A DNA stretch of 64,000 nt, taken from contig NZ_CAJPRT010000005.1 of NCBI RefSeq assembly GCF_905373215.1, positions 1 through 64,000 of the forward strand, given 5' to 3'. The DNA comes from an uncultured Campylobacter sp. (GTDB taxonomy: Bacteria > Campylobacterota > Campylobacteria > Campylobacterales > Campylobacteraceae). The notes beneath the pieces are model-generated. The model searched no databases. It saw only the letters and a list, made by a program, of their open reading frames with translations, and was not told the origin of the DNA. Position 1 is the stretch's first letter; the number at the start of each line of letters is the position of its first letter. Positions 34,527 to 43,276 of the stretch are shown one piece after another. Made by a program: the position numbers and the translations under genes.

Positions 34527-35390
34527 TTAAGCGTAAATCCCATCTACCAGCGTCTCTACGAACTGATCCGAGTTAAATTCCGCCAAATCCTCCATCCGTT
34601 CGCCAACGCCGACGAAAAGTATCGGCAGCCGCAGCTCGCGCGCTATGACGAAAAGTGCGCCGCCCTTAGGCGTGCCGTCGAGCTTCGTGATGATGATGCC
34701 ATCGAGCCTTACGATCTCGTTGAATGCCCTAGCTTGCGCGACGCTGTGATTGCCCTGAGTGGCGTCTAGAACGATGATCTTTCGGTGCGGTGCGCCGCTT
34801 TTTGCGCGGTCGCAGATGCGCACAATCTTCTCTAACTCCGCGGCTAAATTTTTCTGATTTTGCAGGCGTCCGGCGGTGTCGATCAGGACGCGATCGATGT
34901 TTTTGGCACTAGCTGAGCTAACGGTGTCAAACGCCACAGCAGCGGGATCGTGCCCTTGCGCGGTCGCTACGATCGGTAGATTTAGGATCTGCGCCCATTT
35001 TTTTAATTGCTCGACTGCGCCCGCGCGAAAGGTATCGCATGCGCCTAAAATCACGCTCTGGCTGCTATTTTTATATAAATTTGCAAGCTTTGCGGTTGTT
35101 GTAGTTTTGCCCGCGCCGTTTACGCCTAAAATCAGCTCAACGAAGGGTTTTCCACCCGCAGGACGGGCGATCTCGTAATCGAAATAGCTCTTCAAAACGC
35201 TCTTGAGATCATCTTTTGCGACCAGCTTTTTTGCGGGCAGTTTTTCTAAAATTTCCTCCACGAGCTCGTAGCCTACGTCGGCTTCAAGCAGCATCTCTTC
35301 TAAAATTTCTTTTGAAATTTTATCCTCGCCCTTTGCACCTCGCATCGCGTCTATGGTCTTGCTAAGCCCTTTTTTAAAAAATTCGAACAT
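34527..35390 (-). CDS. ftsY: Signal recognition particle receptor FtsY
   Basis: 287 residues; SRP-type GTPase that docks ribosome-SRP complexes at the inner membrane. G1 is GVNGAGKTTTTAKLA, then DTFRAGAVEQL, the DTAGR G3 motif, TKLDGTPKGGA for G4 and a final GVGERMEDLAEF. It has the NG domain only, without the long acidic A domain of E. coli, as usual in this class. Its ATG overlaps the stop of the thioredoxin-like gene by one base (TGATG), so the two are coupled. Confidence 0.96.
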   Translation of the reverse strand: MFEFFKKGLSKTIDAMRGAKGEDKISKEILEEMLLEADVGYELVEEILEKLPAKKLVAKDDLKSVLKSYFDYEIARPAGGKPFVELILGVNGAGKTTTTAKLANLYKNSSQSVILGACDTFRAGAVEQLKKWAQILNLPIVATAQGHDPAAVAFDTVSSASAKNIDRVLIDTAGRLQNQKNLAAELEKIVRICDRAKSGAPHRKIIVLDATQGNHSVAQARAFNEIVRLDGIIITKLDGTPKGGALFVIARELRLPILFVGVGERMEDLAEFNSDQFVETLVDGIYA

Positions 35391-35971
35391 CAGAAAATTT
35401 TCTCCAATTCGGTCATTAAAATTTCTTCCGGCATCAGCCCGAAATACTGCGCGCTAAACTCGCCTTTTTCATCGTATATCGCCATATACGGCACTTCGTT
35501 TATGCCACCTAGCGCCTTTGTAAAAAAGTCCGTCCCTTCGCCGTAAGCGATCGCGTAATTTACTTCGTGTGCGCTTGCGTAATTTTTTGCATCGTCTAAA
35601 TTCGCATCACCGATCATTACGCCGATTATGTCAAGCTTGCCAGAGTAAGCTTGCTTTGCGGCATTTAGCGCGCTTACTTGCACGGCGCAGGCGTCGCACC
35701 ACGGCGTAAAAAACGCAAATAGCGTCACGGTGGAGTTATTATCGATTTGAAAACCCTGCTTTGTCTTTTGCATATTTAAAATTTTGCCGTTACTTAGCTG
35801 AAGTGTAAAAGGAGCGGTATAATCGACCTGGATCACGGCTTCAGTTTCGGACTGCGGCTGCGTGGCGTTGGCCTCGGTCGGGGTATCGCTTGATTTTTTA
35901 TCCTCATCATCGCCGCAACCCGCAAGAAATAAAACAGCCGTAAAAAGTGCTAGAAAAAAACGAAATTTCAT
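35390..35971 (-). CDS. TlpA-like thioredoxin-fold lipoprotein
   Basis: 193 residues. The signal peptide ends in a lipobox (LAGC, Cys at about residue 19), followed by a disordered acidic linker (Asp/Glu/Ser/Thr) and a thioredoxin-like domain. That domain has the redox pair WCDAC near residue 93 and the cis-Pro in NEVPYMAIYD. It probably reduces or oxidises disulfides outside the inner membrane, perhaps in cytochrome c maturation; this is inference. First gene of a two-gene operon with ftsY. Confidence 0.85.
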   Translation of the reverse strand: MKFRFFLALFTAVLFLAGCGDDEDKKSSDTPTEANATQPQSETEAVIQVDYTAPFTLQLSNGKILNMQKTKQGFQIDNNSTVTLFAFFTPWCDACAVQVSALNAAKQAYSGKLDIIGVMIGDANLDDAKNYASAHEVNYAIAYGEGTDFFTKALGGINEVPYMAIYDEKGEFSAQYFGLMPEEILMTELEKIF

Positions 35972-35997
35972 AATAAACCTTAAAATTTAATCGCAAG

Positions 35998-36003
35998 ATT
36001 ATA
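35998..36003 (-). promoter_or_regulatory. -10 element of the tlpA-like/ftsY operon
   Basis: TATAAT on the minus strand, 26 bases before the start codon at 35971. Confidence 0.5.
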
Positions 36004-36051
36004 CAAAAACTAGCTAAAATAAGCGTTAAAATTTTATAAAAGGCTTAAGCT

Positions 36052-36669
36052 ATGCAAAAGAATGAATTTAGAGCAATTTGCAAATCGCGTTTAAAATCTC
36101 ACGCCGTGCGCGCGGCTAGATGCGAGCATTACGCACTTTTATGGCGGCTAGAGCGGCTTATAAAATTTTTAAAAGCACGTAAAATTTTAATATTTTTGCC
36201 GATGAGCTACGAGCCGAACGTTTTGATTTTAAGAAAAAAGCTATCAAAAAGCTGTGAATTTTACGCTCCGTTTATGGTGGATATTAGCTTAAAAATGGTA
36301 AGATTGCGCCAGCCTTTTAAAATTTCACGCTTTGGATTGCGCCAGACGCTTCCGCAAAACGGGTATTTTAAAAAGGTTGATCTAGCCGTGGTTCCAGCTA
36401 TCGGAGTGGATGGTGCAATGGCTAGAATAGGACATGGGAAAGGATTTTACGATATGTTTTTTTCAGGTCTGAAGCTTAAGCCCGCAATCGCGTTCGTGAG
36501 TATAAAAGACTGCTTTTGCAGCGAAATTTTATCGCTTGATCACGACGTAAAGGGCGATTTTTACATAACTCCGAGCCAAAATTACCTAAAAAGAGGAAAG
36601 TATGATAGAGATTTTAATCGCCTTGTGCGCTCTTGCGGTGGGCGCTGGCATAGGATACTTAGTAGCTAG
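36052..36669 (+). CDS. 5-formyltetrahydrofolate cyclo-ligase family protein
   Basis: 205 residues. The family signature is ARIGHGKGFYD near residue 128, with LPMSYEPN upstream. It converts 5-formyl-THF to methenyl-THF with ATP. Its last 22 codons run into the rny gene in another frame, a 68-base overlap. The conserved part ends before the overlap. Feeds the folate pool used by ThyX. Confidence 0.85.
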   Translation: MQKNEFRAICKSRLKSHAVRAARCEHYALLWRLERLIKFLKARKILIFLPMSYEPNVLILRKKLSKSCEFYAPFMVDISLKMVRLRQPFKISRFGLRQTLPQNGYFKKVDLAVVPAIGVDGAMARIGHGKGFYDMFFSGLKLKPAIAFVSIKDCFCSEILSLDHDVKGDFYITPSQNYLKRGKYDRDFNRLVRSCGGRWHRILSS

Positions 36670-38155
36670 AAAAATCAATAACGCCAATTACGATTTTTTC
36701 GTAGAACAAGCTAAAGCTAAAGCCAAAGCTATAGAATTTGAAGCCGAGGGCATCTTGCGAAATTCTAAAATTTCGGTGCAGGAAGCTGAGTTTGAAGCGA
36801 AGAAAAAATACGAAGATAAGGCAAGCAAACTGCAGAAGGAATTTAACGTTAAATTTGACGAGCTCGGCAAAAAGGAGCACGCGCTTCTAACCGAGCAAGA
36901 GATTTTAAAAGACAGCAAAAAAGAGCTCGAAAGTGCCAAAAAAGAGGCGAAATTCCTCTATGAAGAGGGCTCAAATTTAAAGAAAAGCTATGAAGAGAAG
37001 CTAGCTGAAGCGCTTAAGGTTTTGGAGCGCGTGGCAGGCTTTACGCAGGATGAGGCACGCGCGCAGGTGCTTAAAAAGGTCGAGGAGCAAAGCCGCACTG
37101 ACATCGCTCACATCGTGCGAAAATATGAAGAGGAAGCTAAAAAAGAGGCGCGAAAAAAGGCGAATTATATTTTGGCGCAGGCTACGTCGCGCTTTGCGGG
37201 CGAGTTTGCGGCAGAGCGACTTATCAACGTCGTAAATATCAAAAATGACGAGCTTAAAGGCCGCATCATCGGTAAGGAGGGGCGCAACATAAAGGCGCTT
37301 GAGATGACCTTGGGCGTGGACGTCATCATCGACGATACCCCGAATGCGATCATCGTAAGCTCGCACAATCTCTACCGCCGCGCCATCGCCGTTCGCGTCA
37401 TCGAAACGCTTATCGAGGACGGCAGAATTCAGCCTGCGCGCATCGAGGACATCTATAAGAAAATAAGCGATGAATTTGAAGCCAGCATCGCCGAAGAGGG
37501 CGAAAATATCGTAATGGATCTAGGCCTTAGCAAAATTCACCCGGAAATTTTAAAACTCATCGGCAAGCTTAAATTTCGCGCCAGCTACGGGCAGAACGCC
37601 CTTGCGCACAGCCTTGAGGTCGCGCATCTTGCGGGTATTATCGCCGCAGAAACGGGCGGAGATCAAAAGCTAGCCAAGCGGGCGGGTCTGCTTCACGACA
37701 TCGGCAAGGCGCTAACTCACGAATACGAGGGCTCGCACGTGGATCTTGGCGCCGAAGTGTGCCGCCGTTACAAAGAGCATCCGGTAGTGATAAACGCGAT
37801 CTATGCCCACCACGGCCACGAGGAGGCCACCAGCGTAGAAAGCGCCGCAGTCTGTGCCGCAGACGCGCTAAGTGCCGCGCGTCCGGGTGCTAGACGAGAG
37901 GTGCTAGAAAGCTATCTAAAACGCGTTAGCGACATCGAAGCGATCGCGATGAGTAAAACCGGCGTCAAGCAAGCCTACGCGATCAACGCAGGTCGTGAAA
38001 TCCGCGTCATCGCAAACGCTAAGCTTATGAACGACGATGAGGCGGTTTTGGTCGCTAAAGAGATCGCTTCGGAGATCCAAGATAAGGTTCAATTCCCGGG
38101 CGAGATCAAGGTTAACGTCATACGCGAGCTTCGCGCGGTCGAGATAGCCAAATAA
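36602..38155 (+). CDS. rny: Ribonuclease Y
   Basis: 517 residues; membrane-anchored endoribonuclease of mRNA decay. An N-terminal membrane helix (ALCALAVGAGIGYLVA) is followed by a long charged coiled coil (about 30-190). Then come a KH domain (GRIIGKEGRNIKALE near residue 225) and an HD domain (LLHDIGKAL near 360 with AHHGHEEA). ATG 36602 has GAGGAAAG upstream and lies inside the end of the cyclo-ligase gene. Confidence 0.96.
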   Translation: MIEILIALCALAVGAGIGYLVARKINNANYDFFVEQAKAKAKAIEFEAEGILRNSKISVQEAEFEAKKKYEDKASKLQKEFNVKFDELGKKEHALLTEQEILKDSKKELESAKKEAKFLYEEGSNLKKSYEEKLAEALKVLERVAGFTQDEARAQVLKKVEEQSRTDIAHIVRKYEEEAKKEARKKANYILAQATSRFAGEFAAERLINVVNIKNDELKGRIIGKEGRNIKALEMTLGVDVIIDDTPNAIIVSSHNLYRRAIAVRVIETLIEDGRIQPARIEDIYKKISDEFEASIAEEGENIVMDLGLSKIHPEILKLIGKLKFRASYGQNALAHSLEVAHLAGIIAAETGGDQKLAKRAGLLHDIGKALTHEYEGSHVDLGAEVCRRYKEHPVVINAIYAHHGHEEATSVESAAVCAADALSAARPGARREVLESYLKRVSDIEAIAMSKTGVKQAYAINAGREIRVIANAKLMNDDEAVLVAKEIASEIQDKVQFPGEIKVNVIRELRAVEIAK

Positions 38156-38165
38156 GGAGTGTGAA

Positions 38166-38747
38166 ATGAAAAAATTTATAATCGCTTTATTTTTGCTTTT
38201 TAGCTCGGCATTTGCCGATGATGAGCTTATCATCAACAGCGCGAGCGCCTATTCGTCGGTGATGCGCACGAACGCGCAGTATAAATACCTAGCGCAGCAA
38301 GCCCGCGCGATAGTGATATTTCCGAGCGTCAAGAAGCTAGGCTTCATCATAGGCGGAATGTATGGCGAGGGGATCATTATCTATAATAACGACGGCGCGC
38401 ATAGCGTAAGCGGCGCTGAGATCAGCAGCGCCAGCGTAGGACTTCAGATCGGCTATGAGGATAATTATCTGGTTATTTTCGTAATGCATGACGATGTAAT
38501 CCAAAAAATGCGAAATTCCCAAATCACGCTTTCGGGCGACGCTACGGCAGTTGCAGGTAACTACAGCGCCGATTCTGGCTCGTTAGACGTGCTAAATCAA
38601 GATATGTATGTCTTTACGAACAAAGGCGGGCTGTTTGCGGGAGTGAGCCTGGGTGGTTCGGTGCTTGAGACTAAAAATGACCGTGCTTTTGATCCAAATA
38701 CTGAGGGCTATGCGCTTTTGATGCGAGTAATCGGCGCAGATGAGTAA
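38166..38747 (+). CDS. Ysc84/SYLF-domain secreted protein
   Basis: 193 residues. A Sec signal peptide ends near SSAFADD. The rest resembles the SYLF/Ysc84 (DUF500) domain: ARAIVIFPSVKKLGFIIGGMYGEG, then GLQIGYEDNYLVIFVM and a final GVSLGGSVLETKNDRAF. Bacterial members are periplasmic or lipid-binding with unclear roles. It begins 11 bases after rny with AAGGAG in front and is likely co-transcribed. Confidence 0.85.
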   Translation: MKKFIIALFLLFSSAFADDELIINSASAYSSVMRTNAQYKYLAQQARAIVIFPSVKKLGFIIGGMYGEGIIIYNNDGAHSVSGAEISSASVGLQIGYEDNYLVIFVMHDDVIQKMRNSQITLSGDATAVAGNYSADSGSLDVLNQDMYVFTNKGGLFAGVSLGGSVLETKNDRAFDPNTEGYALLMRVIGADE

Positions 38748-39226
38748 AATTTAGCTAAAGATGCTAAGGCGCATAGCTTAGCAAAAAATTTTGCTTTATG
38801 GGCGTTTTATTAGCGGCTTGGAATTTTGCTCGCGTAATTTCCGCAGAATAATGGACTTAGGCGCGTAATTTTATTGCAATTCGCGGGGTAGGAGACATTT
38901 GAAGATATCGCGTAAATCCTGCGTAATTCGCAAGTTACTTCGAATTCTAAAGAAGTCGAAATTTTGTAATTAAATTTAGAATTGCAAAATTTTACCGCTA
39001 AATTTTGCGGTGATTTTACTTGATGTCTAGAAATTTTATTTTAAAATTTCGCTTAATATTTTGCGGCGAAATTTTGTATTTCGCGGCAGCTGCGCGGAAT
39101 TTTAATTTAATGTCGCAGTAAAATCAAGTAGCGTCGTGGGACGTTGGAGTGAAGTTTTCGCGCCGAATTTTAAAGCTGCTTTAGTCAAAATTTATAGAAT
39201 TTTATACGATCTAATGAAAGGATTCG
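38748..39226. other. Long repeat-rich intergenic region
   Basis: About 480 bases packed with variants of AAAATTTTGCGG / GCGGAATTTTA on both strands, for example around 38810-38870 and 38960-39110. No ORF with a ribosome site. The repeat unit resembles the DNA that encodes the Asn/Ser/Ala-rich insertions elsewhere. A TATAGAAT-like -10 at about 39193 may serve the DedA gene. Confidence 0.5.
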
Positions 39227-39790
39227 ATGGAATCGATGTTTGCAAACCTCCATACGTGGGGGTATTTGATACTGTTTTTGTATTCGCTGGGCGGAGGATT
39301 TTTGGCGCTTGCGGCGGCGGGCGTGCTAAGCTCGGCCGGCGAGCTCAATATCGTCTTATGCATCGTAATCGCCTGCATATCGAACTTCATAGGCGATTCG
39401 GGGCTGTTTTTAGTAAGCCGCTACAATAAAAAAGAGATCATGCCATATCTGCGCAAACAGCGCCGTAACCTCGCTCTGGCGCAGATTTTATTTCGTAAAT
39501 ACGGCGACCGCATAATTTTAATCAAAAAATTTATCTACGGCCTCAAAACCCTCGTACCGATCGCGATCGGCATTACAAAATATTCGTTTTTAAAATTTAG
39601 CCTCATCAATGCCGTAAGCTCGCTCATTTGGGCGCTTGTGGTGGGGCTACTGAGCTACTACGCGGGTGATTTCGTGCGCGGGCTCTATGCGCATGTCAAG
39701 GACGCGCCGTGGATCGCTCCGCTGGCTCTAGGCGCGATAGTAGCGGCGATCGTGCTCTATTTTCGCTTCGCGACCCGCAAAAGAGGCTAG
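39227..39790 (+). CDS. DedA family membrane protein
   Basis: 187 residues, about four or five hydrophobic segments. The DedA/SNARE-associated pattern includes FIGDSGLFLVSRY near residue 57 and FIYGLKTLVPIAIGITKYSFLKF near 105. DedA proteins of other bacteria recycle undecaprenyl phosphate or other lipids across the membrane; whether this one does is unknown. AAAGGATTCG precedes the ATG. The RNase gene starts 2 bases after its stop. Confidence 0.88.
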   Translation: MESMFANLHTWGYLILFLYSLGGGFLALAAAGVLSSAGELNIVLCIVIACISNFIGDSGLFLVSRYNKKEIMPYLRKQRRNLALAQILFRKYGDRIILIKKFIYGLKTLVPIAIGITKYSFLKFSLINAVSSLIWALVVGLLSYYAGDFVRGLYAHVKDAPWIAPLALGAIVAAIVLYFRFATRKRG

Positions 39791-39792
39791 CA

Positions 39793-40557
39793 GTGGCAAA
39801 AAAGCTGATCCCGCTCGCAATTTTCGCAGCACTTCTTTTGGTGCTAAATTTGATCTCCAATTCGCGCAGTCCTACGACTAAAGATGAGCGGATTTTTACC
39901 TCCAAAACCCTGGATGCTGCGTCGCGTAAAAGCGGCGTGCAAAATTCTGCAAGCAGCACCGATCGTAAGATTTCAAGCTCACAAAATCCTGCAAGTGGCG
40001 CCGGCGCAAAAGATGAGAGCGGTGAAAAGGGCGCATATAGCACGAATATAGACGGCGCAAGAAGCGCAGACGGCGGAGCAGATCTAGGAGATTTAAAATC
40101 TCATCCGCGAGAAAACGAGCCCGCCGTGACAAATCCTAAAAATGAAGCGGACGTCCACAGGCGGCGTAGCGCAGATTATGAAGCTTCGCAATCTCAAAAT
40201 CCTGCCGCAAATTCTAAAAATCAGCTCGCGGATGAGCCCTGCATAAACAGGGAGTGCGTGAGCGCTCATATCCGCCATACGGGCTCTTTGCCGCGAAATT
40301 TCATCACGAAAAAGCAGGCCGGCGAGCTTGGCTGGCAGGGCGGCGATCTGTGGCAATACGCGCGCGGCAAGAGCATCGGCGGCGATCGCTTCGGCAATTT
40401 CGAGCGCAGGCTGCCTGATAAAAAGGGGCGGATCTGGCGCGAGTGCGACATCGAGTATCGCGGCGGCCCGCGCGGCACGAAGCGGCTGATATTTTCAAAC
40501 GACGGGCTGATCTTCTACACCGCCGATCATTACGAAAGCTTCGAGCGCGTGCAATGA
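39793..40557 (+). CDS. Barnase-like ribonuclease with N-terminal membrane anchor
   Basis: 254 residues. One hydrophobic segment (about residues 5-22: signal peptide or anchor) is followed by a disordered Ser/Asn/Ala-rich linker to about 150. The last 100 residues align with barnase: LPRNFITK, ARGKSIGGDRFGN, GRIWRECDIEY and YTADHYESF. The catalytic set is in register: Glu217, Arg227, Arg231 and His246 keep the spacing of barnase E73, R83, R87, H102, and Lys173 matches K27. The position of barnase R59 is Phe. It should cleave RNA after export or delivery. The GTG start has AGAGG upstream. The stop overlaps the barstar start (ATGA). Confidence 0.88.
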   Translation: MAKKLIPLAIFAALLLVLNLISNSRSPTTKDERIFTSKTLDAASRKSGVQNSASSTDRKISSSQNPASGAGAKDESGEKGAYSTNIDGARSADGGADLGDLKSHPRENEPAVTNPKNEADVHRRRSADYEASQSQNPAANSKNQLADEPCINRECVSAHIRHTGSLPRNFITKKQAGELGWQGGDLWQYARGKSIGGDRFGNFERRLPDKKGRIWRECDIEYRGGPRGTKRLIFSNDGLIFYTADHYESFERVQ

Positions 40558-40835
40558 GTTTAAATTTTAAAACGCGCAGCGCCGCAAAGATCATCATCGA
40601 CGGCGCAAAGATTAGGCGCAAAGATCAAATTTTCGCGCTGTTTGCCGCAGCGCTAAATTTCAAGCCCGAATACGTCGCAAATTTAGACGCGCTCTACGAC
40701 GCGCTGGGCGAGCGAGGCGGGCAAGTTTTCGTGATCATCAAAAGGGGTGGAATTTTAAAGCTAAGGCTGGGTAAATTTTATGATATTTTGCTGGAAGTTT
40801 TGCGCAGCGGCAAGGCGAAAATTTTAATCTTATGA
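40554..40835 (+). CDS. Barstar family ribonuclease inhibitor
   Basis: 93 residues, the usual barstar length. IIIDGAKIRRKDQIFALF matches the first strand-helix of barstar, and NLDALYDAL matches its inhibitory helix-loop with the two Asp that contact the barnase active site (D35 and D39). The C-terminal KAKILIL is the last strand. Cytoplasmic antitoxin for the RNase encoded just upstream, translationally coupled by ATGA. A longer in-frame extension upstream of ATG 40554 lies inside the RNase gene and is not needed. Confidence 0.88.
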   Translation: MSLNFKTRSAAKIIIDGAKIRRKDQIFALFAAALNFKPEYVANLDALYDALGERGGQVFVIIKRGGILKLRLGKFYDILLEVLRSGKAKILIL

Positions 40836-40936
40836 GCTTGCGCGGCAGCCATTCCGCTTTAAAGCTAAATTTTGCCGAGGCAAAGATAGGTTTGTTTCGG
40901 CGCAGTTTCGAGCGTGCCGTTAAATTTTGCCGAATT

Positions 40937-41380
40937 TTAGAGTTTATTAAAAGAGGCAATTTTAGAAATTTCGCTCACAAAGCTCACGCGGTCAAATTTA
41001 AACTCAAGCCCATACTGCCAATCTCTGCGGCGCGGGTTTGTAAAGTCGTATAGCTTAACCGTCTCCGTTTCAAATTTAATCCTGAGCGCGAGATACCAGC
41101 AATCCCAGATCCCGCACGGACAGCCCAGTAGTACGACGTCCCGCTCATCTTGCGCCAGATCAGCCTCAAGCGCCGTGCGTAAAAATAGCTCCTCAAAATC
41201 GATCAAACTTAAGTAGGCGTAGCCTCCTGCAATACTAGCTTGCCCCTTTTGTGCCGCAAAGCTTCGCTCGCGCTGCCTAATCAGCTCAAGCAGGGGCTTA
41301 TCGTTTATCGTAACGACGACTTCGGTAAGGCCCTCGCCGTTCATTTCGTAATCGTTTGGGTAAAATTTAATACTATCCAT
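40937..41380 (-). CDS. Hypothetical protein with GCPCGIWDCW motif
   Basis: 147 residues, soluble. In the middle stands VVLLGCPCGIWDCWYL, followed by FTNPRRRDWQYG. The same arrangement (Cys-rich CG..DCW then an NPxRxxW block) occurs in small conserved bacterial proteins of unknown function. The Cys could bind metal. ATG 41380 has no strong ribosome site. It is convergent with barstar, about 100 bases apart. It might be another inhibitor-type gene because of its neighbours; nothing in the sequence proves that. Confidence 0.7.
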   Translation of the reverse strand: MDSIKFYPNDYEMNGEGLTEVVVTINDKPLLELIRQRERSFAAQKGQASIAGGYAYLSLIDFEELFLRTALEADLAQDERDVVLLGCPCGIWDCWYLALRIKFETETVKLYDFTNPRRRDWQYGLEFKFDRVSFVSEISKIASFNKL

Positions 41381-41703
41381 GCGGCAATCTCGCTAAATAA
41401 TCTGTTTTGCGCCGTATTTGCACCGGTCTGCTAAAATTTTGTCGCAGTTTAGCGAATTTGAAGTGAAATTCGGTTGAAAATCAAAAATTCGCTGGTAAAG
41501 CACAAAGAGAATGGAGATTTTGTAAAATTTAGGGATTTCGGGCTTGCGGAGCTTGCTTTCGGTGAGCGCAAGCTTAAATTCACAAAAAAGTTCAATTTGC
41601 ATAGATGAAAGAAGCGAAAATAAAAGGTTAAATTTCATCGCAGATCAAAGAGATCGAAACAAGAGTTAAATTTTACGGATAAAGAAGTCGAAATTAGAAA
41701 CGA
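41381..41703. other. Intergenic region
   Basis: About 320 A+T-rich bases with AAAATTTT and GAAATTCGG words. A minus-strand frame (41393-41638) is open but has no ribosome site or family likeness. I see no gene. Confidence 0.45.
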
Positions 41704-41748
41704 GGGGTTAAATTTAATTCGCTTTTGCGGGCGCTTAAATTTAACCCC
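41704..41748 (-). terminator. Inverted-repeat terminator of the lipoprotein gene
   Basis: GGGGTTAAATTTAA (41704-41717) and TTAAATTTAACCCC (41735-41748), perfect 14-bp arms, 7 bases past the stop of the minus-strand gene at 41756. Same core as the repeat at 17038-17073. Confidence 0.7.
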
Positions 41749-41755
41749 GCCGCGG

Positions 41756-42133
41756 CTACATCATTTCGCCGCTTTTGTGCTCGTGCTCGGTGTAGGTTAC
41801 CGGAATATCCTTCTTGCCTTTGCCCGGCGTATACACTCCCTCTCCGCGTTTGAAAAGAAGCTCGATGCCTTCGTTGTTCGTAAGCATTATGCCGCTTGCG
41901 GAAGCCGCGCGTTTAAGATTATGCTTTTTGCCTTTTTCGTCGGTTAACACGCCCGTTGCAAACATATCGTTCGAGCTAAGGCTGATGCGCTTATCTCCGG
42001 TATCTCCGAGTAGAAATACGATAGTGTGCGCTACAGACTCTTGCTTTTGCTGCGGAGCCGTATCGGCCTTAGGTTGGTTGCATCCGCTTAAAATCGCGAT
42101 TGCCGCTAATGACGAGAATACAATTCGTCTCAT
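41756..42133 (-). CDS. Small lipoprotein, possibly MliC-like
   Basis: 125 residues. The signal peptide ends in LSGC (Cys at about residue 18), then a Gln/Lys-rich linker and a beta-type domain. KRAASASGIMLTNNEGIELLFKRGEGVY resembles the core of MliC/PliC lysozyme inhibitors (SGxxY...LxxKGxxA), but the usual Cys residues are not present. So lysozyme inhibition is only a possibility. Own promoter (-10 at 42161) and own terminator, so a single-gene unit. An AAAGGAG site is present. Confidence 0.75.
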   Translation of the reverse strand: MRRIVFSSLAAIAILSGCNQPKADTAPQQKQESVAHTIVFLLGDTGDKRISLSSNDMFATGVLTDEKGKKHNLKRAASASGIMLTNNEGIELLFKRGEGVYTPGKGKKDIPVTYTEHEHKSGEMM

Positions 42134-42160
42134 TTTTTCTCCTTTAAAAAAAGTTCGCGA

Positions 42161-42166
42161 ATTATA
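42161..42166 (-). promoter_or_regulatory. -10 element of the lipoprotein gene
   Basis: TATAAT on the minus strand, 27 bases before the start codon at 42133. Confidence 0.5.
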
Positions 42167-42270
42167 TAGCCAAAAAGTAAATCCTAGATTTCGCGACTTT
42201 TTATTTAATCAAAGATTAACCCAAATTTAGTAAAATTCCAGCTGAAAACATCCCAAATAAGGAGAACCTT

Positions 42271-43275
42271 ATGGCAGTAAAAATCGCAATTAACGGCTTT
42301 GGAAGGATCGGTAGGTGCGCGGCTAGAATTGCGCTAAGCAGGGACGATGTAGAGCTTGTGGCGATCAACGATACCGCTAAGCGCGAGCTTACGAGATATC
42401 TGCTTCAATACGACACCGTTCACGGCGAGTTTCGTAAAAAAGTAGAAATTCTAAGCGACGAATGCATAGCCGTAGACGGCAAAAAGATCCGCGTCTATTC
42501 CACCAGAGAGCCTGCGGAGCTTGATTTTGCGGGCGATGGTGCAGAAGCTGTGCTTGAATGTACTGGTGCGTTTTTAACGAGCGAAAAATGCAAGCCGTTC
42601 ATAGATAACGGTATCGGCGTAGTCGTAATGAGCGCGCCTGCCAAGGATGATACGCCTACTTTTGTAATCGGCGTTAATGAGGGCGCTTATGCAGGACAGC
42701 GTGTCATCTCAAACGCTAGCTGCACCACTAACGGCCTGGCTCCGATTGCAAAAATTTTAGACGATGAACTTGGTATCGAAAAGGGTCTTATGACGACGAT
42801 CCATGCCTATACACATGGACAGAGCCTAGTTGATGTAAAAGCTAAGGACTTTCGCCGTTCACGCGCTGCAGCTCTTAATATCGCTCCGACTACGACGGGC
42901 GCGGCAAAAGCGATTAGTAAGGTACTTCCTCAGCTAAGCGGTAAGATGCACGGACAATCTGTGCGCGTGCCGGTGGCTAACGTATCGATGGTTGATCTAA
43001 CGGTGCTAACGCGCAAGCAGACGAGCGCCGAGGAGCTAAATGAAATTTTCCGTCGCTATGCTGCTAAAGAGATGAAAGGAATTTTGCTCGTAGACGACGA
43101 TAGCCGCGTCAGCAGCGATTTTTGTACTTCAGAATACTCCAGCATAGTAGCTAGCGACTGCACGCAGGTAATTGACGGCAATCTGATAAAAGTGATGAGC
43201 TGGTATGACAACGAGTGGGGATATAGTGAGCGCCTCATCGATTTGGCCCTATATGCGGCAAAAAGAAGGAAATAA
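42271..43275 (+). CDS. gap: Glyceraldehyde-3-phosphate dehydrogenase
   Basis: 334 residues. NAD-binding INGFGRIGR at the start, catalytic Cys in SNASCTTNGLAP near residue 154, HAYTHGQSLVD, and SWYDNEWGYSERL near the C-terminus. It oxidises glyceraldehyde 3-phosphate to 1,3-bisphosphoglycerate with NAD(P), or the reverse in gluconeogenesis. AAGGAG precedes the ATG. First of the gap-pgk-tpiA operon; pgk starts 2 bases after its stop. Confidence 0.97.
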   Translation: MAVKIAINGFGRIGRCAARIALSRDDVELVAINDTAKRELTRYLLQYDTVHGEFRKKVEILSDECIAVDGKKIRVYSTREPAELDFAGDGAEAVLECTGAFLTSEKCKPFIDNGIGVVVMSAPAKDDTPTFVIGVNEGAYAGQRVISNASCTTNGLAPIAKILDDELGIEKGLMTTIHAYTHGQSLVDVKAKDFRRSRAAALNIAPTTTGAAKAISKVLPQLSGKMHGQSVRVPVANVSMVDLTVLTRKQTSAEELNEIFRRYAAKEMKGILLVDDDSRVSSDFCTSEYSSIVASDCTQVIDGNLIKVMSWYDNEWGYSERLIDLALYAAKRRK

Positions 43276-43276
43276 G

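Noticed and set aside
39136..39429. Plus-strand frame overlapping the DedA start
   Set aside because: Out of phase with the DedA gene, which has an AAAGGA site and clear family motifs.
40832..41053. Third ORF coupled by ATGA to the barstar gene
   Set aside because: Its second half is antisense to the better supported gene at 40937-41380. No ribosome site of its own and no family likeness.
41393..41638. 81-codon minus-strand frame in the gap before the lipoprotein gene
   Set aside because: No ribosome site and no protein-like conservation pattern; A+T-rich gap DNA.
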